DNA of 39,789 nucleotides from an uncultured Oxalobacteraceae bacterium (GCA_903862415.1 CAIOYD010000048.1:1-39789), one strand, 5' to 3'. Counted from the first letter of the stretch, positions 26,607-35,545 are shown. Translations and numbers: made by a program. Notes: generated by a model from the letters alone, not told the origin.

Positions 26607-28100
26607 ATGGATACAAACGGTTTACTTGGCAAAGTTATCGAGGGTTGCTTCAATGAGATTTTTCTTATTGAAGCATCGACCTCTACCTATCTGCACGTCA
26701 ATCAGACCGCACAAAAAAGTCTGGGTTATACCTTTAACGAGCTTCAGCACATGCGGCCGTGGCAAATCGCGCGTGAATTTACCCAGGCTGACTGGCAACG
26801 TCAGCTCGAACCTCTGCTCAGTGGCCAACAACCAAAAATCGATATCAAGACTTATCACACCTGTAAAAACGGCGTTCGTTATCCGGTTATTTTACATGTC
26901 TTGCGCAATACCTCGGAAGAGAATGATATTTTAGTGGTCATAAGCACTGATATCAGCATTCAGCAAAACGCCATTGAAGCCGCTTCGGAAAGTGACGCCC
27001 GCTATTCCGGTATTATTTCCAATTTGCCTGGCGTGGTGTTTCAAATGCTGCTGCGTCCAGACGATATGACCCGTTATTTGTTTTTAAGTGCCAACTGCGA
27101 CAATACTCTGGGCTTCACACCTGAAGCCCTGTATTTGAATTCGTCGCGCTTCACCGATTCCATTTTGCCGGAAGATCAGGCGACGTTTCATTCCAGCATG
27201 CGGGTCTCCGCTCAGGCACAAACACCCTGGAATTGGGAAGGCCGTATTTGGGTGGAACAGTGGAGTGACATTAAATGGCTGCACTTGCGTGCCATGCCGC
27301 GCAAAATGTCAGGAACCAATACCGTTTGGGAAGGCATTATTACGGACATCACCGAACGCAAACTTATTTCGGTGGAAAACCATCTGTATCGTCAACGTCT
27401 GGGCGAACTATCTGCCCACATTGAACGCATTAAAGAACAGGAACGCACCCGCATCGCTCGTGAAATTCACGATGAAATGGGCGGTAATCTGGTGGCGGTC
27501 AAAATGGTGATCCACACACTGGAAAACCGTTTGCCCGAAGATCAGCCATGGCTGAAAGAAAAAACCCAGTACATGGATACCCTCATCGATCGCTCCATTG
27601 AAGCCGGCCACCGGATTGCACGCGATTTGCGCCCTTCTGTGCTCGATCTGGGTATTATTCCCGCTCTTGAATGGCAGGTGAAGGAATTTGAAAAACAGTA
27701 TGGTATCCGCTGTTCTTTTTCAACCAATAAATTTGATATTGCCCTGACCTCGGAACATTCAACCGCGATCTTCAGGATGGTGCAGGAAGCTCTGACCAAT
27801 ATCGCCAAACACGCCAATGCCAGCTATGCCAGCCTGGCCATCATCTACACCCGCACGGCCATGAGCATCACGATTGCCGATAATGGCTGCGGCTTGATGG
27901 CTGACCATGGCAGAAAGCCGAATTCATTCGGCTTATTAGGTATGTCGGAACGCTGCAAGGAAATTGGCGGGACTATTCTGGTGGATTCCCAACCTGAAAA
28001 TGGCTGTGTGATCGCCATTAAGATTCCATTAATGTTACCGGAAAAAAATATCATCCTGCCGTCGGAAGATCCACAAAACGAACAATTATCATTACTCTGA
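26607..28100 (+). CDS. PAS-containing NarL-family sensor histidine kinase
   Basis: This 497-aa kinase appears soluble, since no membrane helix is seen. Two PAS-like domains (about 8-120 and 132-252, the second of the PAS_3 type with FxxxSxNCxxxLGF and ITDITERK at its end) precede a HisKA_3 dimerisation domain. The phospho-histidine is H288 in RTRIAREIHDEMGG, followed by a HATPase domain with MVQEALTNIAKHA, ITIADNGCG and FGLLGMSER. That arrangement defines the NarX/DegS-type family. The response-regulator gene follows after 16 bases, so the two are co-transcribed. The signal is unknown; the neighbouring hemerythrin and stress genes make redox or oxygen status a possibility only. Confidence 0.93.
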   Translation: MDTNGLLGKVIEGCFNEIFLIEASTSTYLHVNQTAQKSLGYTFNELQHMRPWQIAREFTQADWQRQLEPLLSGQQPKIDIKTYHTCKNGVRYPVILHVLRNTSEENDILVVISTDISIQQNAIEAASESDARYSGIISNLPGVVFQMLLRPDDMTRYLFLSANCDNTLGFTPEALYLNSSRFTDSILPEDQATFHSSMRVSAQAQTPWNWEGRIWVEQWSDIKWLHLRAMPRKMSGTNTVWEGIITDITERKLISVENHLYRQRLGELSAHIERIKEQERTRIAREIHDEMGGNLVAVKMVIHTLENRLPEDQPWLKEKTQYMDTLIDRSIEAGHRIARDLRPSVLDLGIIPALEWQVKEFEKQYGIRCSFSTNKFDIALTSEHSTAIFRMVQEALTNIAKHANASYASLAIIYTRTAMSITIADNGCGLMADHGRKPNSFGLLGMSERCKEIGGTILVDSQPENGCVIAIKIPLMLPEKNIILPSEDPQNEQLSLL

Positions 28101-28116
28101 AATACAAGGACTTAAA

Positions 28117-28764
28117 TTGAAAGACCAAACTTCTATCACCGTTATTATTGCAGATGATCACGCTATTGTACGAGAAGGGTTAAAGCAAATTCTTGGCGAC
28201 ACCAAAGACATCATTGTAAAAGGCGAAGCCGAGACCGGTAACAGCGCAATTAAAATGTGCCGTGAACATGAGTTCAATGTGTTGCTGCTCGATATTTCGT
28301 TACCAGATAAAAGTGGCATTGAAGTGTTAAAGCAAATCAAAAAAGAACATCCGCAGATTGCCGTGGTCATGCTGTCGATGCATCCGGAAGATCAGTACGC
28401 TATCCGTGCACTCAAGGCTGGGGCTTCCGGTTATCTGAACAAACAAGGCGCTCCAAAAGAACTCGTCACCGCCATCCGTCAGGTGGCGGCCGGTCTGAAA
28501 TACATCAATGCCTCAGTCGCCCAAGAGCTGGCCAACCACATTGACGAAGAACATCATGTCACCCTGCACGAAACCCTGTCTGACCGTGAATATCAAACCA
28601 TGACCCTGATTGCGGCCGGCAAGGCAGTGAGTGACATCGCCAAGGAATTGTCGCTGTCGGTCAAAACCATCAGCGAATACCGGGCGCGCATTTTGCTCAA
28701 AATGAAACTGAAAAACAATGCCGAACTGATGCACTATGCGATCAAAAATCAGCTGATTGAATAA
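28117..28764 (+). CDS. NarL/FixJ-family response regulator
   Basis: This 215-aa regulator pairs with the upstream kinase. The receiver domain (5-120) has the acidic pair DD at 13-14, phospho-acceptor D59 in LLLDISLP, and the signature lysine in YLNKQG. A LuxR-type DNA-binding HTH (about 148-210) follows: LSDREYQTMTLIAAGKAVSDIAKELSLSVKTISEYRARI. The start is TTG at 28117, supported by AAGGA six bases upstream. Target genes cannot be read from the sequence, but divergent greB and the usp-hemerythrin genes are near candidates. Confidence 0.94.
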   Translation: MKDQTSITVIIADDHAIVREGLKQILGDTKDIIVKGEAETGNSAIKMCREHEFNVLLLDISLPDKSGIEVLKQIKKEHPQIAVVMLSMHPEDQYAIRALKAGASGYLNKQGAPKELVTAIRQVAAGLKYINASVAQELANHIDEEHHVTLHETLSDREYQTMTLIAAGKAVSDIAKELSLSVKTISEYRARILLKMKLKNNAELMHYAIKNQLIE

Positions 28765-28779
28765 TGCGGGTTTAGTCCC

Positions 28780-29202
28780 TCAAAACCGATGTTCCATACT
28801 GATATGCACTATCCCGGCTTCCAGATACTCGGCACCCACCGGCGTAAAACCGAAGCCGGCATAAAATCCTTCGGCCTGACGCTGAGCGCTGAGCACCACA
28901 CACTGGTCCCCGCGCTCTCTTGCCGCCTGCATCAGGGCAGATAAAATCTGGCCACCAACACCGGTGCCACGGGCACTGGCCAGAACCGCCATGCGACCGA
29001 TGTGTCCATCTGGCAGCAGTCTGCCGGTACCCACAGCCACGTCGGAGGAATTCCAGGCCACGGCATGCAGGCAATGCTCATCCATCTCATCCCACTCCAG
29101 CTCCACCGGAATGTTTTGTTCAATCACAAAAACCTGCATACGAACATCGCGGGCGGCTGGTTTTAGTTCTGCCCAAGGGGCTAAAATGATCTTGGCTGTC
29201 AT
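28780..29202 (-). CDS. GNAT-family N-acetyltransferase
   Basis: This 140-aa acetyltransferase resembles the ElaA/YjcF-type GNAT group. The N-terminus has RMQVFVIEQNIPVELEWDEMD, and the acetyl-CoA pyrophosphate loop is RGTGVGGQIL (RxxGxG/A), followed by LSAQRQAEGFYAGFGF. The substrate is unknown. It converges on the response regulator gene with 15 bases between them, and follows the oxidoreductase gene on the same strand after 13 bases. Confidence 0.9.
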   Translation of the reverse strand: MTAKIILAPWAELKPAARDVRMQVFVIEQNIPVELEWDEMDEHCLHAVAWNSSDVAVGTGRLLPDGHIGRMAVLASARGTGVGGQILSALMQAARERGDQCVVLSAQRQAEGFYAGFGFTPVGAEYLEAGIVHISMEHRF

Positions 29203-29215
29203 CGTTTTTAGTTAG

Positions 29216-30232
29216 TTAGTTAAGTTTGACCAGTTGCTTGCCCAGATTTTGACCACTGAGCAAGCCCATGAACGCTGCCGGTGCAGCAGCCAGTCCGTCA
29301 GCAATGGTTTCATGATAAATCACTTGTTTGCCTGCCACCAGTGCCGCCAGTTCCGACAGGGCTTGTGGCCAGATGTCGGGATGTTCGGTCACAATAAATC
29401 CCTGCAACATGACGCGCATAGTCAGCAGCCGGTTAGTGTTTTTGAGTGGCTGCGGCTGGCCGTTATAACCGGAAATCATGCCACACAGGGCAATCCGGGC
29501 AAACGCATTTAATTGCGCCAGACTGGCATCGAGTACATTGCCGCCGACATTTTCAAACAACAGATCAATGCCAGCTGGTGTGGCCGCCGTTAATGCCGCC
29601 AGCAATTCTTCCGGAGTCGCATATTTTTTATAATCGACACAGGCATCAAAGCCCAACTGCTCGACCACATAGCGGCATTTTTGCTCACCACCGGCAATCC
29701 CGACCACGCGGCAGCCGAGCAATCTGGCCAGTTGACCAACCACACTGCCTACGGCACCACTGGCCGCCGAAACCACCAGTGTCTGGCCAGCTTTGGCCTG
29801 CAAAATTTGGTTAACCCCATACCAGGCAGTCACGCCCGGCATACCCACAATGCCCAGATAGGCCGATAACGGTATTTGTCGGGCATCGACCTTGCGCAAC
29901 TGCTCACCCGGGGCCACACCCATTTCAGACCAGCCCAGCATACCTGTCACACTGTCACCCGGATTAAAGTCAGCATGACTCGACTGAACTACCACACCTG
30001 CGGTAGCACCTATCATGGTGTCATTGAGTTCCTGTGGCTGAGCATAACTTTTCACCAGCGACATGCGACCACGCATATAGGGATCGAGCGAGAGAAACTG
30101 GTTGCGCACCAGCACCTGCTGAGGCTCCAATAGCGTCGGTGTGGATACGGTTTCAAGACGGAAGTTGTCAGCAGTAACACTGCCACGCGGCCGACTGGCC
30201 AGTACGATACGTTGATAAGTTGCCTGTATCAT
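29216..30232 (-). CDS. NADP-dependent MDR-family oxidoreductase (CurA/leukotriene B4 dehydrogenase-like)
   Basis: This 338-aa zinc-independent medium-chain reductase probably reduces alpha,beta-unsaturated carbonyls with NADPH. The N-terminal GroES-like domain has DPYMRGRMS, and the Rossmann domain has VSAASGAVGSVVGQLA, then GIAGGEQKCRYV and FDACVDYK. FENVGGNVLDA and the terminal SGQNLGKQLVKL complete the family pattern. I chose the ATG at 30232, one base after the stop codon of the Dabb gene, with GAGG just upstream; the frame runs on upstream into that gene but without support. Confidence 0.93.
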   Translation of the reverse strand: MIQATYQRIVLASRPRGSVTADNFRLETVSTPTLLEPQQVLVRNQFLSLDPYMRGRMSLVKSYAQPQELNDTMIGATAGVVVQSSHADFNPGDSVTGMLGWSEMGVAPGEQLRKVDARQIPLSAYLGIVGMPGVTAWYGVNQILQAKAGQTLVVSAASGAVGSVVGQLARLLGCRVVGIAGGEQKCRYVVEQLGFDACVDYKKYATPEELLAALTAATPAGIDLLFENVGGNVLDASLAQLNAFARIALCGMISGYNGQPQPLKNTNRLLTMRVMLQGFIVTEHPDIWPQALSELAALVAGKQVIYHETIADGLAAAPAAFMGLLSGQNLGKQLVKLN

Positions 30233-30233
30233 G

Positions 30234-30536
30234 TTAAACCTCGAAATCCATGCATTGACGTGCTTCACGCACAGCACCAATAAACGGTTTGATGGCCACA
30301 TGGGTCGGATGATCCTGATAGGCATCGAGCGCCGCCTTGTCAGTGAATACGGTATACAGAATCACGTCATAGGTCGCTTCCAGTCCGGGCTGGGCCAGTG
30401 CTACTTCGAGGTCCAGCATGCCAGGTACCAGATTGCGGCAGGATTCGAGCAGGGCTTTCATTTTTTGAGCATTGTCCGCTTTCACTGCACCTTCTGCCTC
30501 GGCATGTAACTTCCACATCACGATATGTTTGAGCAT
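30234..30536 (-). CDS. Dabb (stress-responsive alpha/beta barrel) domain protein
   Basis: This 100-aa protein fits the Dabb family of small dimeric ferredoxin-like barrels: LKHIVMWKL at the N-terminus, then YDVILYTVFTDKAALDAYQDHPTHV and the C-terminal tail. Dabb proteins include small stress proteins and some lyases or cyclases; the role here is not determined. It lies directly ahead of the oxidoreductase gene (stop codon, one base, ATG) and is divergent from marR, so these two genes form an operon. Confidence 0.9.
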   Translation of the reverse strand: MLKHIVMWKLHAEAEGAVKADNAQKMKALLESCRNLVPGMLDLEVALAQPGLEATYDVILYTVFTDKAALDAYQDHPTHVAIKPFIGAVREARQCMDFEV

Positions 30537-30656
30537 GATTATCCTTTAGGTTGATGTTGCATTTTAACCCGTCAGCAGTCAGGCTGTCAGAATTGAACTT
30601 ATTGCCGCATATTCAATATCAAAAAGACCATCTCAACGGCTTCAAAAACAACTGCC

Positions 30657-30685
30657 TTGACAATAGCTGCCTATGCAGCTATATT
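30657..30685 (+). promoter_or_regulatory. Near-consensus sigma-70 promoter of the marR-efflux operon
   Basis: TTGACA (30657-30662), a 17-base spacer and TATATT (30680-30685) make a very good sigma-70 promoter, with transcription predicted near 30692. The perfect palindrome 30663-30682 fills its spacer. This rules out the TTG at 30657 as a start codon. Confidence 0.8.
30663..30682. promoter_or_regulatory. Candidate MarR operator
   Basis: ATAGCTGC (30663-30670) and GCAGCTAT (30675-30682) are exact inverted repeats separated by CTAT. The site lies between the -35 and -10 elements and covers the first bases of the -10. Size and placement fit a MarR-family dimer site that blocks RNA polymerase, so autorepression of the operon is expected. 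Confidence 0.7.
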
Positions 30686-30713
30686 ACCGATTCTCCCGAT
30701 AAATGGCTTTTGC

Positions 30714-31196
30714 ATGCATCCCGAACCATCCGCCGACAGCACCAACACCGAGTTTTACCAGCCAGCCACCTACAAACCGGAAAACACCATCGGTTACATG
30801 GTACGAAGCCTGCACATGTCGCTCATCAAAATGATCGACGTCGAAATGCAGCAGTACGATCTGACCGCCATGCAATGGCGTCCGCTGCTCTTTATTTCCA
30901 CTGGCAAGGTTGCCACCGCTGCCGCTCTGGCTAAAGAAACCCATATGGATACCGGTGCCACTACCCGCATGCTGGACCGTCTGCAAAACAAGGGCTTACT
31001 GATCAGGAAACGCTGCGATCAGGACCGCCGGGTGGTGCATCTGGAGTTAACCGAAGCCGGAGAGCGCATCTGTAAAAATATTCCCACTGGCTTATGCAAA
31101 GTCATGAACCAGCACCTGAAGGGTTTTAATCAATCCGAAGTCGATAGCCTGAAAGGCTATCTTGAACGCATGCTGATCAATGGCCAACTGCCCTGA
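30714..31196 (+). CDS. MarR-family transcriptional regulator of an efflux operon
   Basis: This 160-aa winged-helix repressor has the family core: MDVEMQQYDLTAMQWRPLLF-like dimer helices, AAALAKETHMDTGATTRMLDRLQNKGLLIRKR as the recognition helix and start of the wing, and CDQDRRVVHLELTEAG as the wing. I chose the ATG at 30714 because the upstream TTG at 30657 is the promoter -35 element. The 5' leader would be only about 20 bases and shows no good ribosome site. It heads the operon with the OMF, EmrA and EmrB genes, as EmrR does in E. coli. Ligands are probably small aromatic compounds, but that is inference from the family. Confidence 0.92.
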   Translation: MHPEPSADSTNTEFYQPATYKPENTIGYMVRSLHMSLIKMIDVEMQQYDLTAMQWRPLLFISTGKVATAAALAKETHMDTGATTRMLDRLQNKGLLIRKRCDQDRRVVHLELTEAGERICKNIPTGLCKVMNQHLKGFNQSEVDSLKGYLERMLINGQLP

Positions 31197-31233
31197 CCTG
31201 CCTTGCTCACCTTTATAGTTATCCCTGAAAACC

Positions 31234-32655
31234 ATGAAATCAGCCTTAATTTTACGTAGCGCACCCTTGATTGCCGCACTGGCGGTAGCCGGTTGCGTCA
31301 ATTACAGCGGACTGCATCCCCACGCCAGCATTAATAGCGGCAACGATCTCAATCTGAGTGCGGGCGCACAAGCCTGGCCGGAACAACACTGGTGGGACAG
31401 TTACCATGATCCGGTCTTGACAGGCTTGATCCAGCAAGCGCTATCCCAAAATCCCGGCATGAAACTGGCAGAGGCTCGTCTGGCCAAAGCCGCCAGCATG
31501 GCGCAGATGGCCGATGCCGGCGCTTATCCGGTAGCCGCGATCAACGCCAGCGTGATGCCTGAGCATTTTACCGAAAATTACATTTACCCTCCTCCGTTTG
31601 CTGGCAAAGTGTATTCCACTAATATGCTGATGGTGAACGCGAAATATGAGTTCGATTTTTGGGGCAAGAATCGCGCTGCACTGAATGCGGCTCTGAGCTC
31701 GGAAAAAGCGGCACAGGCAGAAATTCAGTCTGCGGCCATCATCCTGACCACCAGTGTCGCGAAAAGTTATTTTGCACTGGCCAGAGCGGGTGAACAGAAA
31801 AAAATTCTTCAAACCACTTTAAAGCAGCGACAGGAATTGACCAAAGTTACTCAGCAACGCTTACTTGCTGGTCTCGATACCAGTCAGGATATGCATTTGA
31901 GCAAACAAGGTATACCGGCAATTGAAGCCGACATTATTCGTCTGGATGAACAAATCAGCCTGACCCGCAATGCACTCGCGGCGCTGACGGGCCAAGGCCC
32001 AACAACCACCGTGAATCTGGAAGCTACTTTACCGCCAGGTGTCAGCCTGACCATACCCGAGCAAGTTCCAGCTGAACTGATAGGACGGCGTGCCGATATC
32101 AGCGCAGCCCGTTCCCGGGTGGAAGCTGCCCTCGGACAAATTGCTGTCGCCAAAACCGAGTTTTATCCGAATGTGAATTTATCTGCCTTCGCCGGGTTCA
32201 GCAGTCTGGGGTTTACTCACTGGCTTGACGGTTCGAGTCGTGATTATGGCGTCGGTCCGGCAATCAGCCTGCCTATCTTTGATGGTGGCCGTTTGCGCGC
32301 CAATCTGAGTAGTAAAAATGCCGATTACGATATTGCCGTGGAAAGTTATAACCAGACATTGATTGAAGCCGTGCATGACGTTGCTGACCAGCTCAGTTTT
32401 ATGCGTTCGTTGAGCCAGCAACAAGTGCAGCAGGCAGAACTGCAGCGCGATGCCGAATCGGTATATGAATTGGCACAAAAGCGTGAACAGGCTGGCTTAA
32501 TCAGTCACGTCAGTGTACTGAATGCACAAACCAATGTTCTGAGCCAACAAAGTGCTGCGCTGGATTTACGGGCGCGTGCTCTGGAGCTGACCATGAATTT
32601 AAACCGTGCGTTGGGCGGCGGGTTTCATGAACAGAAACCACACAGCGAATTTTGA
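31234..32655 (+). CDS. NodT-family outer membrane efflux lipoprotein
   Basis: This 473-aa outer-membrane factor is the exit duct of a tripartite pump. The signal peptide ends in lipobox VAGC near residue 21, so it is a lipoprotein. Two OEP repeats follow, with the usual WWDSYHDPVLTGLIQQAL start, the YEFDFWGKNRAALNAA segment, and RADISAARSRVEAALGQI in the middle. The family resemblance is to OprM/NodT-type proteins. It precedes emrA by 37 bases, completing a full envelope-spanning system with the two genes that follow. Confidence 0.95.
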   Translation: MKSALILRSAPLIAALAVAGCVNYSGLHPHASINSGNDLNLSAGAQAWPEQHWWDSYHDPVLTGLIQQALSQNPGMKLAEARLAKAASMAQMADAGAYPVAAINASVMPEHFTENYIYPPPFAGKVYSTNMLMVNAKYEFDFWGKNRAALNAALSSEKAAQAEIQSAAIILTTSVAKSYFALARAGEQKKILQTTLKQRQELTKVTQQRLLAGLDTSQDMHLSKQGIPAIEADIIRLDEQISLTRNALAALTGQGPTTTVNLEATLPPGVSLTIPEQVPAELIGRRADISAARSRVEAALGQIAVAKTEFYPNVNLSAFAGFSSLGFTHWLDGSSRDYGVGPAISLPIFDGGRLRANLSSKNADYDIAVESYNQTLIEAVHDVADQLSFMRSLSQQQVQQAELQRDAESVYELAQKREQAGLISHVSVLNAQTNVLSQQSAALDLRARALELTMNLNRALGGGFHEQKPHSEF

Positions 32656-32692
32656 CGCCAGACACCTCATTTAATTATTAACAGGACATACG

Positions 32693-33901
32693 ATGGATCA
32701 CTCAGCAGAAAAAATTATTCCCGGTCAGGCAAAACGCAAAACGGCACTGATTGCACTTACCGGCATTTTCAGTATCGCTGCGGTTGCTTATGGCGTTTAC
32801 TGGATCATCAACAATGGCAAGCACGAAGATACCGACAATGCCTATGTTGCTGGTAACGTAGTACAGATCACACCGCAAATTTCCGGCACCGTCACTTCAA
32901 TTGCAGCCCAAGACACCGATTTTGTCCACGCCGGACAAAGTCTGGTCAAGCTTGATGGTGCCGATGCACAGATCGCGCTCGATCAGGCTCGAGCCCAGCT
33001 GGCCCAGACGGTGCGTGAAGTGCGCACGCTGTACAGCAACAATGCCGCTTTTAAAGCCAATGTCAGTTTGCGAGAAGCTGAAATCTCGCGCAGCAGCAAC
33101 GAATTAACTCGTGCCAAAGAAGATCTGGCACGTCGTCAGTCAGTTGCCGAAATCGGCGCGGTTTCCAAAGAAGAAGTGCAGCATGCCAAAGCCAGTTTGA
33201 TTTCCGCCCAAAGCGCGCATGAAGCCACACTGGCCGCGCTCAATTCCGCCAAAGAACAACTGGCTGCAAACAAGGCTCTCACGGACGGCGTGCATGTTGC
33301 CGGACATCCGAACGTGATGCGCGCTGCGGCCAAATTCCGCGAAGCTTTTGTCAATGCACAGCGTACTGAAATGCTTGCGCCTGTAAGCGGTTATGTAGCG
33401 CGTCGCAGTGTTCAGCTGGGTCAGCGGATTCAGGCCGGCACACCCTTGATGGCTGTAATTCCTTTGGAGCAGTTATGGGTGGATGCCAACTTCAAGGAAG
33501 TCCAGTTGCGCAAAATGCGCATTGGTCAACACGTCAATCTGGTTGCTGATATGTATGGTAAAAATGTCCCGTATCACGGCACCATTGAAGGTCTGGGCGT
33601 CGGCACCGGCGCGGCTTTTGCCCTGTTACCGGCACAAAATGCTACCGGCAACTGGATTAAAGTAGTTCAGCGTGTGCCAGTCAGGATCAAGCTCGATCCT
33701 AAAGAACTGCAGGAACATCCTCTACGCATTGGTTTGTCCATGGTAGTCGATGTGGATATTGCCGATCAGTCTGGCAAGGATCTGGTCAGCACCGCTGCGA
33801 GCACAAAAACTACTGAAATGACCGTCTCCAACACAACTGCTGCTGATGAAGAAATCCGCAAAATCATCGCAGCCAATACAGGTACTCATCAGGCGCGCTG
33901 A
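32693..33901 (+). CDS. emrA: EmrA-type HlyD-family periplasmic adaptor
   Basis: This membrane-fusion protein (402 aa) joins the inner-membrane pump to the outer-membrane factor. It has one N-terminal transmembrane helix (about 17-36), then DTDNAYVAGNVVQITPQISGTV, typical of EmrA, a barrel-sandwich domain interrupted by a long coiled-coil hairpin (about 85-205), and the second half-motif PVSGYVARRSVQLGQRI with VDANFKEVQL. AGGAC precedes the ATG. It ends 2 bases before the emrB start codon, which suggests coupled translation. Confidence 0.95.
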   Translation: MDHSAEKIIPGQAKRKTALIALTGIFSIAAVAYGVYWIINNGKHEDTDNAYVAGNVVQITPQISGTVTSIAAQDTDFVHAGQSLVKLDGADAQIALDQARAQLAQTVREVRTLYSNNAAFKANVSLREAEISRSSNELTRAKEDLARRQSVAEIGAVSKEEVQHAKASLISAQSAHEATLAALNSAKEQLAANKALTDGVHVAGHPNVMRAAAKFREAFVNAQRTEMLAPVSGYVARRSVQLGQRIQAGTPLMAVIPLEQLWVDANFKEVQLRKMRIGQHVNLVADMYGKNVPYHGTIEGLGVGTGAAFALLPAQNATGNWIKVVQRVPVRIKLDPKELQEHPLRIGLSMVVDVDIADQSGKDLVSTAASTKTTEMTVSNTTAADEEIRKIIAANTGTHQAR

Positions 33902-33903
33902 CT

Positions 33904-35478
33904 ATGTCGAAACCTGTTAACAGCAATCCGCCTGCGCATATCGAACACCCGCCACTAACTGGGGCAACCCTGTTGTGGGGAACGTTTGCGCTGGCATTAG
34001 CTACTTTTATGATTGTGCTGGATTCGTCGATTGCCAATGTCTCGATTCCTGCTATCTCCGGTGACTTGGGCGTAAGTCCGTCACAAGGCACCTGGGTGAT
34101 TACCTCGTTTGCCGTTGCTAATGCGATTTCGATCCCGCTCACCGGCTGGCTGGTGATGCGCTTTGGACAAGTGCGTTTATTTATTATCAGTATTTTGCTG
34201 TTTGTACTGGCTTCCTGGCTGTGCGGATTTGCTCCGAATATTGAATCGCTGATTGCCTTCCGGATTTTTCAGGGCGCCGTTACCGGACCGATTATTCCAT
34301 TGTCACAGGCTTTGTTATTGTCGAGTTACCCCAAAGCCAAAGCCGGCATGGCTTTAGCCCTGTGGGCCATGACAACGCTGGTTGCACCCGTCATGGGTCC
34401 GTTACTGGGTGGCTGGATTACCGATCATATTTCCTGGTCGTGGATTTTTTACATTAATATTCCCGTCGGCTTTATTGCAGCCTCAATCACCTGGAGTATT
34501 TATCAGCATCGTGATTCAGTAATTCGCAAACTGCCGATTGATAAAGTTGGGTTGTTTTTGCTGGTTGTGTGGGTTGGTGCTATGCAAATCATGATGGATA
34601 AGGGTAAAGAACTGGACTGGTTTGAGTCCACGCAAATCATCGCCCTCGCGGTTACCGCTGTGGTTGGTTTTGCTTTCTTTATCGTCTGGGAGTTAACGGA
34701 TGAACATCCGGTGGTCGATTTGCAGTTGTTTGCCCGTCGTAATTTCTGGACCGGTACGGTTGCACTATCCTTAGCCTATGGGGTATTTTTTGGGAATGTG
34801 GTGTTGTTGCCCTTATGGCTGCAACAATACATGGGCTACACCGCTACACAAGCTGGCATGGTGTTAGCTCCAGTTGGCGTGATGGCGATTTTGTTGTCAC
34901 CATTGGTGGGCAAAAGCATAGGCAAAATCGATCCGCGGATATTGTCGACGATTTCATTCCTGGTGTTTGCTCTGGTGCTGTGGATGCGTTCACGTTTTAA
35001 TGTCAATGCCGACCTGACTACGATTCTGATTCCCACCATCGTGCAGGGTGTGGCGATGGCGTTTTTCTTTATCCCGCTGGTGTCGCTGACATTGTCGGGT
35101 TTATCTCCCGATAAGATTGCCGGTGCATCCGGACTGTCGAATTTTGCCAGGATTACGGCCGGTGCGTTCGGTACCTCGATTGCCACCACGGTGTGGGAAA
35201 ACCGCGCCGCCATGCATCATGCGCATTTAACAGAACGATTGAATCTGGCCAGCATCCCCACGGTACAAACACTGAGCAATTTACAAACCTCCGGACTCAA
35301 TTATGAACAGGCGCTGGCGGTGATTAACCGCAGCATTGATCAGCAAGCCTACATGATGTCGGCCAACGATATTTTTTATGCTTCATCCATGGTGTTTTTT
35401 GTGCTGATCGGCGTGGTCTGGATGGCACGTCCGGTGAAATCGGGCAGCGCTGGTGCGGATGCAAGTGGTGCACATTAA
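33904..35478 (+). CDS. emrB: EmrB-type DHA2 multidrug efflux MFS transporter
   Basis: This inner-membrane proton-drug antiporter (524 aa) belongs to the 14-helix DHA2 branch of MFS. Helix 1 carries LDSSIANVSIPAISGDLG, followed by QGTWVITSFAVANAISIP, and the antiporter motif C region is AMTTLVAPVMGPLLGGWI. WSWIFYINIPVGF is also typical of EmrB. Together with EmrA and the lipoprotein channel it should export hydrophobic toxic compounds across both membranes. Substrates cannot be predicted from sequence. A palindromic repeat lies 14 bases after the stop. Confidence 0.95.
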   Translation: MSKPVNSNPPAHIEHPPLTGATLLWGTFALALATFMIVLDSSIANVSIPAISGDLGVSPSQGTWVITSFAVANAISIPLTGWLVMRFGQVRLFIISILLFVLASWLCGFAPNIESLIAFRIFQGAVTGPIIPLSQALLLSSYPKAKAGMALALWAMTTLVAPVMGPLLGGWITDHISWSWIFYINIPVGFIAASITWSIYQHRDSVIRKLPIDKVGLFLLVVWVGAMQIMMDKGKELDWFESTQIIALAVTAVVGFAFFIVWELTDEHPVVDLQLFARRNFWTGTVALSLAYGVFFGNVVLLPLWLQQYMGYTATQAGMVLAPVGVMAILLSPLVGKSIGKIDPRILSTISFLVFALVLWMRSRFNVNADLTTILIPTIVQGVAMAFFFIPLVSLTLSGLSPDKIAGASGLSNFARITAGAFGTSIATTVWENRAAMHHAHLTERLNLASIPTVQTLSNLQTSGLNYEQALAVINRSIDQQAYMMSANDIFYASSMVFFVLIGVVWMARPVKSGSAGADASGAH

Positions 35479-35491
35479 TTTACTGTAATCA

Positions 35492-35525
35492 GGTGTATTA
35501 CGCCCTTTGGGCTAATACACCCTAC
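35492..35525. repeat. REP-like palindromic element, possible bidirectional terminator
   Basis: GGTGTATTA (35492-35500) and TAATACACC (35513-35521) pair perfectly; inside them GCCC and GGGC pair around TTT, with one bulged C. It ends in CCTAC. The form resembles dispersed palindromes of the type GTAGGGTG...CACC known from many proteobacteria. Lying between the convergent emrB and kgtP genes, it may also stop transcription, although it has no T-run. Confidence 0.6.
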
Positions 35526-35545
35526 AAACCCTGCATGTCTGTGAA

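Noticed and set aside
30657-30713. Extended TTG start for the MarR gene
   Set aside because: The TTG is part of the TTGACA -35 element, so it would lie upstream of the predicted transcript.
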